DNA of 64,000 nt from Enterobacter kobei (GCF_018323985.1 NZ_AP024590.1:1426001-1490000), one strand, 5' to 3'. Positions 44,167 through 53,795 are shown, counted from the stretch's first letter. The notes: generated from the sequence alone by a model not told the origin. Translations and numbers: made by a program.

Positions 44167-47100
44167 ATGCAAAAAAAATCCGTCTTATCTATTTGTATCG
44201 CGCTTGCACTGAGCAGTAATGGTTATGCCGAAACAGAGACGTCCGAAAAAAATCGGACGGCTAACCGCTGCCCGGTCAACATTAGCACGCTGACTGAGGA
44301 GCAAAAAACTGCATTGCCAGTTGAGTGTCAAGGTGCACCGTCGTTTATGGAAGATAACTGGGGCTGGGTGGCTGGCGGTGCGGCCGCAATAGCGGCTGTT
44401 GCCGTTGCAGCAAATAACGATAACCATGACCATGGCTCAAATAACGGCGACAACGGTAATGGTGGCGACAACGGTGACAACGGTGACAACGGTGACAACG
44501 GTGACAACGGTGACAACGGTGACAACGGCGACAACGGTGACAACGGTGACAACGGCGACAACGGCGACGGTGGCGATGACGGCGATAACGGTGACGATGG
44601 CGATAACGGTGACGATGCAATAACGCTCAATGGCGGTACCGGTACAGGTCAGGATGATGTTGGTGCAAAAGTCGACGTTAACGACAGAGAAATTATCATC
44701 AGTGGTACCAGTACGGGGACTGATAACGGCACTGGTACCGCATTAAATGGTGACAAAAACACCATCAATAACCAGGGTGGCATTACCGCCACTACTGGCG
44801 GTACGGACATCGCTGTCACCGGCAATGAGAACTCCATCACCAATACCGGTGCGACCAGCGTCACCGACGGTGGAACTGGTATGCACATCAGCGGTAACAG
44901 CAACACACTTAACCAGGCCGGGAAAATGACGGTAGGGGATCTCGGCATCGGGGTTAACGTCACGGGGGATGCCAACACACTGAACCTCACCTCAGACGAA
45001 TTAAACATCACCGGCCAGCAGGCGACCGGGGTGAACATTGCAGGGAATGCCAATACCGTGACCCTGAGCGGGAATATGGTGGTGGACAAAAATCAAAAAT
45101 CGCCGCTGGCCAAAGAAAAGTTTTATACCCCTTCCACCGGTATAAACGTGGCCGGTGATAATAACACCGTCATGCTGGACGGACATCTCCAGGTCATTGC
45201 TGATACAGAGTATGCAGGCGATGAAAATTATGATGGATTCAAAGGGTCACAGGAAAATATTTCCGGCGTTATTGTCAGTGGCGATAACAACCGTGTAGAT
45301 ATCAAGCACGGTATTGAATTCACCGGCGAAGTGGACTCTCTGGGGGACAGTGATATAGCGAATCAGCGCAAAGGATTCGGTGATACACCGCTGGTGAGTG
45401 TCGAGGGCGCGTCGTCGATCTATCTGCATGGGGAGTCTACCGTTACAGGCAGTTTTAAAGTGGCAGTCAATGGACTGTTACAAGCCAGTGACGGTGGGTA
45501 TATCGAAATTGTTGACGGTGCGCAATTTAATATGACAAATGCGCAAACCAGTAGCTTTGTTTCAACCAACAGACCTAATGATTATGCGGCATTATTAACT
45601 GCGCAAACTGAAGCAAGCATTGTTAATAATGGCACTGTCTCTATTAATGATAGTCATTTTGGTAAAGCCTCGGGAGAAGGGAGCCGTGTAATAAATAATG
45701 GTTCGCTGAATATTAAACGTACCATAGTCTCTTACGGGAGCCCCTTTTCATTAAACGGGCTTATCGCGACCGAAGGGGGTGAAGTGATCAACCGTGGTAC
45801 CATCACGGGGACAGTAACCCAGGAAAGTATCCTTAATGGTATCGCAACCTTAGGTTACCAGGACCGTGCTACCGCAATTAATGAAGTTATGAGCGTACAG
45901 GGGATGGCCGCGGTCTACGGTGGCAGTGCTGAAAACGCCCATGATGCCGAAATAAATGTTTTCGGGCGTGGTGGTGTCGGCATGCAAGCGAATTACGGTT
46001 CAGCAATATCGAATCACGGAGTTATTACTACCGATGGTTTATGGATCGCGGCGGATGATAGTTCTGAACTGGCAAAAAATATTGAATCGTCTCAGGCCAG
46101 AGATTTCAGTATTGGTATGGCAGTCGGTTCAACTGATAACTCATCAAGTTCCGATAATTTAGCAGTTAATGAAGTTGACGGTGTCATAACTGTTAATAAT
46201 GCTGGCGTAGGTATGTATGCTGAGGAGATCGGTAATACCATTATTAATAAAGGCATCATTAATCTCAATAAAAATGAAAATTATACAGGCAACGAGCCGC
46301 TGGTCGGTATGGCCGTGTATAGCGGCGGCATAGCTATCAACGATACTACTGGCGTAATCAATATCAATGCTGAAAACGGCAAAGCATTCTATTCCAGCGG
46401 GAGTTCTAATAACCGCATTATCAACCGTGGAAAAATTGTTATCGGTGATGGGGTGCCAGCAGAGGCTGATAACAGCGGTGCAGTGGCAATGCCGGAATTT
46501 GCTGACGGCACGATCCTGAAGGACATCACCACGCTCGATAAAAATACCGCCATACTTGCTGACAGCACGGTCAGCAATGCCGGCACGATTGAGGGAACCG
46601 CAAGGCTGATTGTTGATGGCATCCTTGCTAACCAGACCGCTGGAGTTATTAATGCACCTGTCAGCGTTATGGGAACATTTAATAACAGCGGTACTGTAAA
46701 TAGTCCTATTGTAGTGGATGACGCCGGTAAAGTTGTTAACAACGGCACTATGAATGGTGGCGCGGTAATGTGGGACTCGGCCCGTATCACTAGCAGCGGC
46801 ACGTTCACGCTCGGCAAAGCCACAGACGCCAGGGATGCCGGCAGATTGGATCTGAAAAATAACAGCGTGTTCGAAAACGCGGCTGGCGGCGTGGTGACGG
46901 GCGACAATAATAAAAACGCCATTCATCTGAATAACAACAGCACCCTGAAGAACGACAAGGGGGCCACCATGAACTTTACCGCCAGCAGTACTGCCGCGAC
47001 GGTGAATATCTGGGGCGGAACGGCTGACTTTATTAATGACGGTATCGTCAACGCCACAGGGGTGGGCGTGGTGATTTCACAAGAGTATGCCGGTGCAGAT

Positions 47101-48930
47101 AAAGCCACATTCTGGAACCAGGATGACGGGGTAGTAAATTTCACTGCCACGACATCCGGGCAGAGTGCGGTGACGTTCGCTAACAGCAACTATGCCGCTA
47201 TCAATGATGGCACCATGAATATCAGCGGTAACGGTGCCATCGGCATGAAGGGCAGCCAGAACGCGCAGCTGGTGAACAACGGCACCATTAACCTGGGTAG
47301 CGCAGGCACCACGGAAAGCGGCATGGTCGCCATGCAACTGGACGCAAAAGCGACAGCCGACGCGGTGATCGAAAACAACGGCGCCATTAACATCTATGCG
47401 AAGGGCTCTTACGCCTTCAGCAAGCTGGGAGCGAATGGTCGTATTGTCAACAACGGCACGGTAACCCTGGCCGGGGAAGGCAGTGGATTAATCCAGCAGC
47501 CGGATGTGGCGCTGGAAGGTAAAGGTACCGGTGGTAACGGCACGGAAACCCATGCTGCCACTTATACCCTGCCGACCGATCCGACTGCTGCACCGAAGAG
47601 CACCGGCCTGCGCAGCAGCATCAGCCAGTACACTATCGGCACCAGCGCCAGTGGCAGTGCGGGTACACTGACGGCGAGCCATGTTGATATTCAGGACGTG
47701 AACGTCGACACCGGCTTTACGGCGGGCACGGCGGCCACAAGCCAGACTTTCAACGACGTGTTTGTCGGGGAAGACATTCAGGGCGAGCAGAACATCACCT
47801 CCGCCAGCGTGGTGTGGACAGCGGAAGGCCAGAAAGACGCGAACGGTAACGTCGACGTCACCATGACCAAAAACGCCTATGCAGACGTGGCGGGTGATGC
47901 GGGCGTGAACAGCGTGGCGAATGCGCTGGACGCGGCCTATACCAGTAACGCGCTGTATACCAGCCTGAACCTGAAAACCAGCGCCGAACTGAGCAGCGCC
48001 CTGAAGCAGATTTCCGGCAGCAAGGCGACCGGCGTGTCCCGCGATGCACGCATTCTGAGCAACCGCTTCGACATGCTGGCAGACACGGCTCCGGTGATGA
48101 ACAACGGTCTGGCGTTTAACGTGGTGGCAAAAGGCGACCAGCGTGCTGAACTGAGTAATGACACCACGTACGACATGCTGGCGCTGCGTCAGAGCCTGGC
48201 GTTCGGTGGCAACCAGACGCTGAGCATGGAATACGGAATCGCCCGCCTGGACGGTAACGGTAACGCCATGAGCGCCGGTGATAACGGTGTGACCGGCGGT
48301 TACAGCCAGTTCTTTGGTCTGAAGCACAGCCTGCCGCTGTCGGAAGACGGTCTGAGCTGGGATAACGCCCTGCGTTATGACGTGCATAACTTCGACAGCA
48401 ACCGTGCGGTCCGTTACGGCGACGTGAACAAAACGGCGAATGCCGACACCCGCCAGCAGTACCTGGAGTTCCGTACCGAAGGGTCAAAAGCCTTTAAGGT
48501 GCAGGAAGGCCTGACGGTAACGCCGTTTGCCGGTCTGAAAATGCGTCACACCCTGGAAGACGGCTACCGCGAGAAAGGCGCGGGCGACTTCAACCTGAAC
48601 ATGAGCAGCAGCAGCGAAACGGCGGTGGATGCCGTGGTGGGTCTGAAGCTGAACTATGCGGGTGAAGACGGCTGGGCAGCGACGGCCTCGCTGGAAGGCG
48701 GCCCGAACCTGAGCTATGCGAAGAGTAACCGTACGGCGTCGCTGGCCGGTGTCAGAGGCCAGACGTTCAGCGTGGAAGACGACCAGCAGGGCGGCGGCGT
48801 GAACGGCCAGGCGATGGCGGGCGTGAAGTACAGCGCCGGTGACGCGCAGTTCACGGCGGATGCGTACCAGTGGCAGGAAGACGGCGTGAAGGATAAAGGC
48901 TTCATGGTGAACTACAAATATACGTTCTGA
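44167..48930 (+). CDS. BigA-like autotransporter adhesin, copy 2 (intact)
   Basis: A 1587-residue, type V secreted protein with a Sec signal peptide (likely cleaved after GYA-21), Cys35 and Cys54, a hydrophobic stretch (67-82), an Asp/Asn/Gly linker (about 83-150) encoded by 9-bp repeats, a long passenger rich in NNGTI/VNNG-type short repeats typical of beta-helices, and a C-terminal beta-barrel (about 1295-1587) ending in the Phe of YKYTF. The N-terminus and inner repeats (TVTGNEN, DGGTGMHISG) resemble Salmonella BigA, a putative surface-exposed virulence protein. The probable role is adhesion or aggregation; the ligand is unknown. It is separated from copy 1 by 448 bp in the same direction; the last third is almost identical to copy 1. 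Confidence 0.85.
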   Translation: MQKKSVLSICIALALSSNGYAETETSEKNRTANRCPVNISTLTEEQKTALPVECQGAPSFMEDNWGWVAGGAAAIAAVAVAANNDNHDHGSNNGDNGNGGDNGDNGDNGDNGDNGDNGDNGDNGDNGDNGDNGDGGDDGDNGDDGDNGDDAITLNGGTGTGQDDVGAKVDVNDREIIISGTSTGTDNGTGTALNGDKNTINNQGGITATTGGTDIAVTGNENSITNTGATSVTDGGTGMHISGNSNTLNQAGKMTVGDLGIGVNVTGDANTLNLTSDELNITGQQATGVNIAGNANTVTLSGNMVVDKNQKSPLAKEKFYTPSTGINVAGDNNTVMLDGHLQVIADTEYAGDENYDGFKGSQENISGVIVSGDNNRVDIKHGIEFTGEVDSLGDSDIANQRKGFGDTPLVSVEGASSIYLHGESTVTGSFKVAVNGLLQASDGGYIEIVDGAQFNMTNAQTSSFVSTNRPNDYAALLTAQTEASIVNNGTVSINDSHFGKASGEGSRVINNGSLNIKRTIVSYGSPFSLNGLIATEGGEVINRGTITGTVTQESILNGIATLGYQDRATAINEVMSVQGMAAVYGGSAENAHDAEINVFGRGGVGMQANYGSAISNHGVITTDGLWIAADDSSELAKNIESSQARDFSIGMAVGSTDNSSSSDNLAVNEVDGVITVNNAGVGMYAEEIGNTIINKGIINLNKNENYTGNEPLVGMAVYSGGIAINDTTGVININAENGKAFYSSGSSNNRIINRGKIVIGDGVPAEADNSGAVAMPEFADGTILKDITTLDKNTAILADSTVSNAGTIEGTARLIVDGILANQTAGVINAPVSVMGTFNNSGTVNSPIVVDDAGKVVNNGTMNGGAVMWDSARITSSGTFTLGKATDARDAGRLDLKNNSVFENAAGGVVTGDNNKNAIHLNNNSTLKNDKGATMNFTASSTAATVNIWGGTADFINDGIVNATGVGVVISQEYAGADKATFWNQDDGVVNFTATTSGQSAVTFANSNYAAINDGTMNISGNGAIGMKGSQNAQLVNNGTINLGSAGTTESGMVAMQLDAKATADAVIENNGAINIYAKGSYAFSKLGANGRIVNNGTVTLAGEGSGLIQQPDVALEGKGTGGNGTETHAATYTLPTDPTAAPKSTGLRSSISQYTIGTSASGSAGTLTASHVDIQDVNVDTGFTAGTAATSQTFNDVFVGEDIQGEQNITSASVVWTAEGQKDANGNVDVTMTKNAYADVAGDAGVNSVANALDAAYTSNALYTSLNLKTSAELSSALKQISGSKATGVSRDARILSNRFDMLADTAPVMNNGLAFNVVAKGDQRAELSNDTTYDMLALRQSLAFGGNQTLSMEYGIARLDGNGNAMSAGDNGVTGGYSQFFGLKHSLPLSEDGLSWDNALRYDVHNFDSNRAVRYGDVNKTANADTRQQYLEFRTEGSKAFKVQEGLTVTPFAGLKMRHTLEDGYREKGAGDFNLNMSSSSETAVDAVVGLKLNYAGEDGWAATASLEGGPNLSYAKSNRTASLAGVRGQTFSVEDDQQGGGVNGQAMAGVKYSAGDAQFTADAYQWQEDGVKDKGFMVNYKYTF
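44464..44616 (+). repeat. 9-bp tandem repeat tract (GGYGACAAC) in adhesin copy 2
   Basis: Eleven consecutive GGTGACAAC/GGCGACAAC units (44464-44562) are followed by six degenerate units of the same 9-base length. They encode Gly-Asp-Asn repeats. Unit length is a multiple of three, so gain or loss changes linker length and keeps the frame. Confidence 0.92.
46851..48930 (+). repeat. Near-identical 3' block of adhesin copy 2
   Basis: Partner of 41639-43718. The protein differences in the barrel are few, for example MEFRTEG/LEFRTEG, VAPFAG/VTPFAG and GLMMNYKYTF/GFMVNYKYTF. Confidence 0.9.
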
Positions 48931-48939
48931 TGACGGTCT

Positions 48940-49013
48940 GCCGGGTGGCGGCTACGCCTTACCCGGCCTGCAGACTGATTCAGTAGGCCCGGCAAGCGAA
49001 GCGCCGCCGGGCA
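48940..49013. repeat. BIME after adhesin copy 2
   Basis: Paired REP palindromes almost identical to those at 43725-43799, showing that the duplicated unit extends beyond the coding sequence. Confidence 0.87.
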
Positions 49014-49035
49014 AAAACCAGCTCATCAAACCTAA

Positions 49036-49065
49036 ACACCCCGCCCTGGCGGGGTGTCTTTTTTT
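49036..49065 (+). terminator. Intrinsic terminator of adhesin copy 2
   Basis: ACACCCCGCC / GGCGGGGTGT stem followed by C and seven T's; the duplicate of the terminator at 43821. Confidence 0.88.
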
Positions 49066-49080
49066 AAACGAACAACCACG

Positions 49081-49086
49081 TATAAT
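49081..49086 (+). promoter_or_regulatory. -10 box (TATAAT) of menF
   Basis: A perfect TATAAT lies 20 bases before the menF ATG. The -35 position falls in the terminator T-run (TTTTTT), a poor match. Initiation near 49093 would give a leader of only about 14 bases. Confidence 0.5.
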
Positions 49087-49106
49087 GTCCGGGTTTTGGC
49101 AAACAG

Positions 49107-50411
49107 ATGAGAACATTCGTGGCAATAACAGATGAAGCGTTGTGGCAGCTCAAACAGCAACTGGCGTTCCCGCTGCCGGACCAGCCTGGTCTGCGCCGTC
49201 TGTCGGTTCCGGTTGCGCCCGATGAGGCCCGCGATCCCCTCGCCTGGCTTGCCGCTCAGCCCCATTTTCCGCAGTTTTACTGGCAGCAGCGTGGCAATGA
49301 AGACGAGGCCGCCGCGCTCGGCGCGCTACGACGCTTTCCCTCGCTGGCCGACGCCCAAACATTTTTACGGCACAGCGGCGATCCGCAGTTGCGCATATGG
49401 GGGTTGAACGCCTTCGATCCGCAGCATGGCGATCTGTTCCTGCCGCGCCTCGAATGGCGTCGTGAGGGCGCGCAGGCCTGGCTTTGTCTCACGCTGTGGA
49501 GTGACACCTCCCTGCGTGACGATGCGCGTCATGCTGCTACCTTCCTCGACCAGCTCCATCCCGCCACCTCCTTATCCCCTTTGACGCTGGAACTGACCGG
49601 CGAACAGCACAGCCCGGATCACGCCGGCTGGTGCCAGCGGGTACGCCTTGCGACAGACGCCATTGCACAGCAGCAGATGGATAAAGTGGTGCTGGCGCGC
49701 GCCAGCGATTTGCACTTCAGCCAGCCGGTGAACGCCGCGGCGCTGATGGCCGCCAGCCGACGGGTCAATTTCAGCTGTTATCACTTTTATATGGCGTTCA
49801 GCCCGCAGGCGGCGTTTCTCGGCTCCAGCCCCGAACGGCTGTGGCGGCGCATCGACCGGGCGCTGCGTACCGAAGCGCTGGCGGGCACCATTGAAAACCA
49901 TGCCGATGATCATCGCGCCCGCGCGCTTGGCCAGTGGCTGCTGACGGACGATAAAAACCAGCGCGAAAATCAGCTGGTGGTGGACGATATCTGTCAACGC
50001 CTGGAGCCGCTCGGCAACGGCTACGATATTCTCCCCGCGCAGGTTTTGCGCCTGCGAAAAGTGCAGCACTTGCGGCGTTGTATCTGGATGACGTTAACGG
50101 TGCCGGACGATGCGCAGTGTCTGCGCCAGCTGCAACCCACGGCAGCGGTGGCGGGGCTGCCCCGCGAGGCGGCGCGTGAATTTATCCGCCAGCACGAACC
50201 GTTTTCCCGGGAGTGGTATGCCGGATCCGCAGGCTATCTCTCCGCCAGGCAGACGGAATTTTGCGTGGCGCTGCGCTCGGCGCAGGTCACGGACAACACC
50301 GTGCGGCTGTATGCCGGCGCCGGAATTGTCGCCGGTTCTGATCCGCAACTGGAGTGGCAGGAGATCGAAAACAAAGCGGCCGGTTTGCGCTCCGTACTCC
50401 TGATGGATTAA
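49107..50411 (+). CDS. menF: Isochorismate synthase MenF
   Basis: A 434-residue chorismate-utilising enzyme that converts chorismate to isochorismate, the entry into menaquinone synthesis. The conserved C-terminal domain starts near residue 190 with QQQMDKVVLARASDLHF and includes the catalytic block FLGSSPERLWRR, ALAGTIENH, QLQPTAAVAGLPR and EWYAGSAGY. The N-terminal 180 residues are more divergent from E. coli, as is usual. ATG 49107 is the first start after a TATAAT box; GTG 49119 (MAITDEAL) is an alternative. It is the first gene of menFDHBCE. Confidence 0.96.
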   Translation: MRTFVAITDEALWQLKQQLAFPLPDQPGLRRLSVPVAPDEARDPLAWLAAQPHFPQFYWQQRGNEDEAAALGALRRFPSLADAQTFLRHSGDPQLRIWGLNAFDPQHGDLFLPRLEWRREGAQAWLCLTLWSDTSLRDDARHAATFLDQLHPATSLSPLTLELTGEQHSPDHAGWCQRVRLATDAIAQQQMDKVVLARASDLHFSQPVNAAALMAASRRVNFSCYHFYMAFSPQAAFLGSSPERLWRRIDRALRTEALAGTIENHADDHRARALGQWLLTDDKNQRENQLVVDDICQRLEPLGNGYDILPAQVLRLRKVQHLRRCIWMTLTVPDDAQCLRQLQPTAAVAGLPREAAREFIRQHEPFSREWYAGSAGYLSARQTEFCVALRSAQVTDNTVRLYAGAGIVAGSDPQLEWQEIENKAAGLRSVLLMD

Positions 50412-50499
50412 GACAGATTCACGCATTACCGATTCATATCAAAAACTCATCGTTCTGGATTCTTTATACTGTGTCGCAATATTGATACCGGACAAACTT

Positions 50500-52170
50500 A
50501 TGTCAGTAAGTTCATTCAACCGACGCTGGGCCGACGTCATTCTCGAAGCCTTAACCCGCCATGGCGTGCGACACGTTTGCATCGCGCCGGGTTCGCGCTC
50601 GACGCCGCTGACGCTGGCCGCAGCAGGAAATAATGCGTTCATTCACCATACCCATTTTGATGAGCGTGGTCTGGGCCATCTGGCGCTTGGTCTGGCGAAA
50701 GTCAGCGGTGAGCCAGTGGCGGTGATTGTGACGTCCGGTACCGCGGTGGCAAACCTTTATCCGGCGCTGATTGAAGCGGGGCTTACCGGCGAAAAGCTAA
50801 TCCTGCTGACGGCGGATCGCCCCCCGGAGCTGATCGATTGCGGTGCTAACCAGGCGATCCGTCAGCCCGGTATCTTTGCCTCCCATCCCTCACAGGCGCT
50901 GTCGCTCCCGCGCCCGACGCAGGATATTCCCGCCCGCTGGCTGGTCAGCACGATTGATAATCTGCTCGGCTCCCTGCACAGCGGCGCGGTACACATCAAC
51001 TGCCCGTTTGCCGAACCGCTGTATGGCGAACTCGACGCCACCGGCCTCGACTGGCAGCGGCAGCTTGGCGACTGGTGGCGCAGCGATAAACCCTGGCTGC
51101 GGGAAAACAGCACGCTACACAGCGCACGTCAGCGCGACTGGTTTTTCTGGCGGCAAAAACGCGGCGTGGTGATCGCCGGGCGGATGAGCGCCGCCGAAGG
51201 CAAACAGACTGCGGAATGGGCGCAGATGCTCGGCTGGCCGCTGATTGGCGATGTGCTGTCCCAGAGCGGGCAACCGCTGCCCTGTGCCGATCTGTGGCTG
51301 GGTAACGCCCGGGCGGTGACGGAGCTGGCGCAGGCGCAGATTGTTATCCAGTTAGGCAGCAGCCTGACTGGAAAACGGCTGCTCCAGTGGCAGGCTACCT
51401 GCGAGCCGGAAGAGTACTGGCTGGTGGACAGCCTGCCGGGACGCCTCGATCCGGCGCATCATCGCGGACGGCGACTGGTGTCCGGTATTGGCGACTGGCT
51501 GGATGAACACCCGGCGGAACATCATGCCCCCTGGTGCAGTGAAATCCCGACGCTGGCGCAGCAGGCCTGGCAGGCGGTTAAGGCGCAGCGCGACCCCTTC
51601 GGTGAGGCGCAGCTGGCACACCGTCTGGCGGACTATCTGCCGGAGCAGGGGCAACTCTTTTTAGGCAACAGCCTGGTCGTGCGTCTGGTGGACGCGCTCG
51701 GGCAGCTACCGGCGGGTTATCCGGTGTACAGCAACCGCGGGGCGAGCGGTATCGACGGTTTACTCTCCACCGCTGCGGGGGTGCAGCGCGCCAGCGGCAA
51801 ACCGACGCTCGCCATCGTCGGCGATCTCTCCGCACTGTACGATCTTAACGGCCTGGCATTGCTGCGCCAGGTGTCCGCGCCCTTCGTGCTGATCGTGGTG
51901 AACAACAATGGCGGGCAGATTTTCTCCCTGCTGCCCACGCCGCCGTCCGAGCGCGAACGTTTTTACCAGATGCCGCAAAACGTCCACTTTGAGCATGCCG
52001 CCGCGATGTTTGGCCTGCATTACCATCGCCCGGAAAGCTGGCAGGCGCTTGACGACGCGCTGGCAGGGGCATGGCGTATGCCGCAGGCGACGGTTATCGA
52101 GCTGGTGGTCAGTGAAACCGATGGCGCGCAGACGCTCCAGCACCTGCTGGCGGAGGTCAGCCAGCTATGA
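50500..52170 (+). CDS. menD: SEPHCHC synthase MenD
   Basis: A 556-residue thiamine-diphosphate enzyme that joins 2-oxoglutarate to isochorismate, giving 2-succinyl-5-enolpyruvyl-6-hydroxy-3-cyclohexene-1-carboxylate. ATG 50500 gives MSVSSFNRRWADVIL, the family N-terminus and exact E. coli length; an earlier ATG at 50482 would add six residues. Visible motifs include APGSRSTPLTLAA, the ThDP-activating Glu in HTHFDERGLGHLALG, and the Mg2+/ThDP motif GDLSALYDLNGLALL with VNNNGGQIFSLLP. The stop overlaps menH by 4 bp. Confidence 0.97.
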   Translation: MSVSSFNRRWADVILEALTRHGVRHVCIAPGSRSTPLTLAAAGNNAFIHHTHFDERGLGHLALGLAKVSGEPVAVIVTSGTAVANLYPALIEAGLTGEKLILLTADRPPELIDCGANQAIRQPGIFASHPSQALSLPRPTQDIPARWLVSTIDNLLGSLHSGAVHINCPFAEPLYGELDATGLDWQRQLGDWWRSDKPWLRENSTLHSARQRDWFFWRQKRGVVIAGRMSAAEGKQTAEWAQMLGWPLIGDVLSQSGQPLPCADLWLGNARAVTELAQAQIVIQLGSSLTGKRLLQWQATCEPEEYWLVDSLPGRLDPAHHRGRRLVSGIGDWLDEHPAEHHAPWCSEIPTLAQQAWQAVKAQRDPFGEAQLAHRLADYLPEQGQLFLGNSLVVRLVDALGQLPAGYPVYSNRGASGIDGLLSTAAGVQRASGKPTLAIVGDLSALYDLNGLALLRQVSAPFVLIVVNNNGGQIFSLLPTPPSERERFYQMPQNVHFEHAAAMFGLHYHRPESWQALDDALAGAWRMPQATVIELVVSETDGAQTLQHLLAEVSQL

Positions 52171-52928
52171 TGTTGCACGCGCGTGCCGAAACCGCCAACC
52201 GCGGGCTGCCGTGGCTGGTCTTCCTGCACGGTTTTTCCGGCGACCTCTGCGAATGGCAACCCGTGGGCGAGCAGTTTCGCGACTATTCCCGTCTGTATAT
52301 TGATTTGCCGGGGCATGGCGGCTCGGCAGATCTTCTGGCGGCGGATTTTGCCGGGGTCAGCGCGCTGCTCAATAGTACGCTTCTTAGTTACAACATACTT
52401 AATTACTGGCTTATCGGTTACTCCCTCGGCGGTCGCCTCGGGATGTATCACGCCTGTGCGCAACCGCAGGGTTTGGCAGGGCTGGTCGTCGAAGGGGCGC
52501 ATCCGGGTTTGACCGATGCCGAAGCCCGTCGGCAGCGCGCGGAAAACGACGCCTGCTGGGCCGCACGTTTTCGCGCTGAGCCTCTTGAGGCGGTATTCCG
52601 CGACTGGTATCAGCAGCCGGTATTTGCGTCTCTCAGCGCCGACGCGCGCCGTGCGCTGGTGGCACTGCGTCAGCACAACACGGGGGCTGCGCTTGCTGAC
52701 ATGCTGGAGGCCACCTCGCTGTCACGCCAGCCGGATCTGCGCGCTGCGCTGCGCGAGCGGACATTCCCGTTTTATTACTTATGTGGCGAGCACGACGCAA
52801 AATTTCGCGCCATCGGCGATGAACTCGCCGCGCCTTGCCTGTTAATTGCCGCCGCCGGACATAACGCCCACCGGGAAAATCCCGCTGCTGTGGCTGAAAG
52901 TCTGGCGCATATTCTGCGTCTTCACTAA
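52167..52928 (+). CDS. menH: SHCHC synthase MenH
   Basis: A 253-residue alpha/beta hydrolase that eliminates pyruvate from the MenD product to give 2-succinyl-6-hydroxy-2,4-cyclohexadiene-1-carboxylate. The oxyanion motif is LHGFSGD (about 19-25), the nucleophile elbow GYSLGGR has the catalytic Ser near residue 88, the Asp is in CGEHDAKF, and the His is in AGHNAHREN near residue 233. It begins with ATGATG overlapping the menD stop. Compared with MenB and MenD it is clearly more diverged from E. coli. menB follows after 9 bp with AAGGACAC. Confidence 0.95.
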   Translation: MMLHARAETANRGLPWLVFLHGFSGDLCEWQPVGEQFRDYSRLYIDLPGHGGSADLLAADFAGVSALLNSTLLSYNILNYWLIGYSLGGRLGMYHACAQPQGLAGLVVEGAHPGLTDAEARRQRAENDACWAARFRAEPLEAVFRDWYQQPVFASLSADARRALVALRQHNTGAALADMLEATSLSRQPDLRAALRERTFPFYYLCGEHDAKFRAIGDELAAPCLLIAAAGHNAHRENPAAVAESLAHILRLH

Positions 52929-52937
52929 GGACACATT

Positions 52938-53795
52938 ATGATCTATCCAGATGAAACAATGCTTTACGCCCCGGTTGAATGGCTCGACTGCTCTGAAGGC
53001 TACACCGATATTCGCTATCACAAGTCGACCGATGGCATCGCCAAAATCACCATCAACCGTCCGCAGGTGCGTAACGCGTTTCGTCCGCTGACGGTGAAAG
53101 AAATGATGCAGGCGCTGGCTGATGCGCGCTACGACGACAACGTCGGCGTGATCATCCTGACCGGCGAAGGCGACAAAGCGTTCTGTTCCGGCGGCGATCA
53201 GAAAGTACGCGGCGACTACGGCGGCTATCAGGATGACTCCGGCGTGCACCATCTCAACGTGCTGGATTTCCAGCGCCAGATCCGTACCTGTCCGAAACCG
53301 GTAGTGGCGATGGTGGCGGGCTATTCCATCGGCGGCGGCCATGTGCTGCACATGATGTGCGATCTGACCATCGCCGCAGAAAACGCCATCTTTGGCCAGA
53401 CCGGCCCGAAAGTCGGTTCTTTCGACGGCGGCTGGGGCGCATCCTATATGGCGCGCATCGTCGGGCAGAAAAAAGCGCGTGAGATCTGGTTCCTGTGTCG
53501 TCAGTACGACGCTAAAGCCGCGCTGGAGATGGGACTGGTCAACACCGTGGTGCCGGTTGCCGAGCTGGAAAAAGAGACCGTGCGCTGGTGTCGCGAAATG
53601 CTGCAAAACAGCCCCATGGCACTGCGCTGCCTGAAAGCGGCGCTGAATGCTGACTGCGACGGTCAGGCGGGGTTACAAGAGCTGGCGGGTAATGCCACCA
53701 TGCTGTTCTACATGACCGAAGAAGGTCAGGAAGGCCGCAACGCGTTTAATGAAAAACGCCAGCCGGACTTCAGCAAATACAAACGGAATCCGTAA
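52938..53795 (+). CDS. menB: 1,4-dihydroxy-2-naphthoyl-CoA synthase MenB
   Basis: A 285-residue crotonase-superfamily enzyme that closes the second ring of menaquinone from o-succinylbenzoyl-CoA. Oxyanion-hole and active-site regions are AFCSGGDQKVRGDYGGYQ (about 77-94) and GYSIGGGHVLHMMCDLTIAA (about 129-148), and the TGPKVGSFDGGWG block (about 155-167) is diagnostic of MenB. The last residues YKRNP are typical of the family. The stop TAA shares its last A with the menC ATG (TAATG), implying translational coupling. Confidence 0.98.
   Translation: MIYPDETMLYAPVEWLDCSEGYTDIRYHKSTDGIAKITINRPQVRNAFRPLTVKEMMQALADARYDDNVGVIILTGEGDKAFCSGGDQKVRGDYGGYQDDSGVHHLNVLDFQRQIRTCPKPVVAMVAGYSIGGGHVLHMMCDLTIAAENAIFGQTGPKVGSFDGGWGASYMARIVGQKKAREIWFLCRQYDAKAALEMGLVNTVVPVAELEKETVRWCREMLQNSPMALRCLKAALNADCDGQAGLQELAGNATMLFYMTEEGQEGRNAFNEKRQPDFSKYKRNP

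Noticed and set aside
44464..44616. The 9-bp repeats considered as a CRISPR array
   Set aside because: Units are 9 bp, contiguous and in frame with a secreted protein; there are no spacers and no cas genes.
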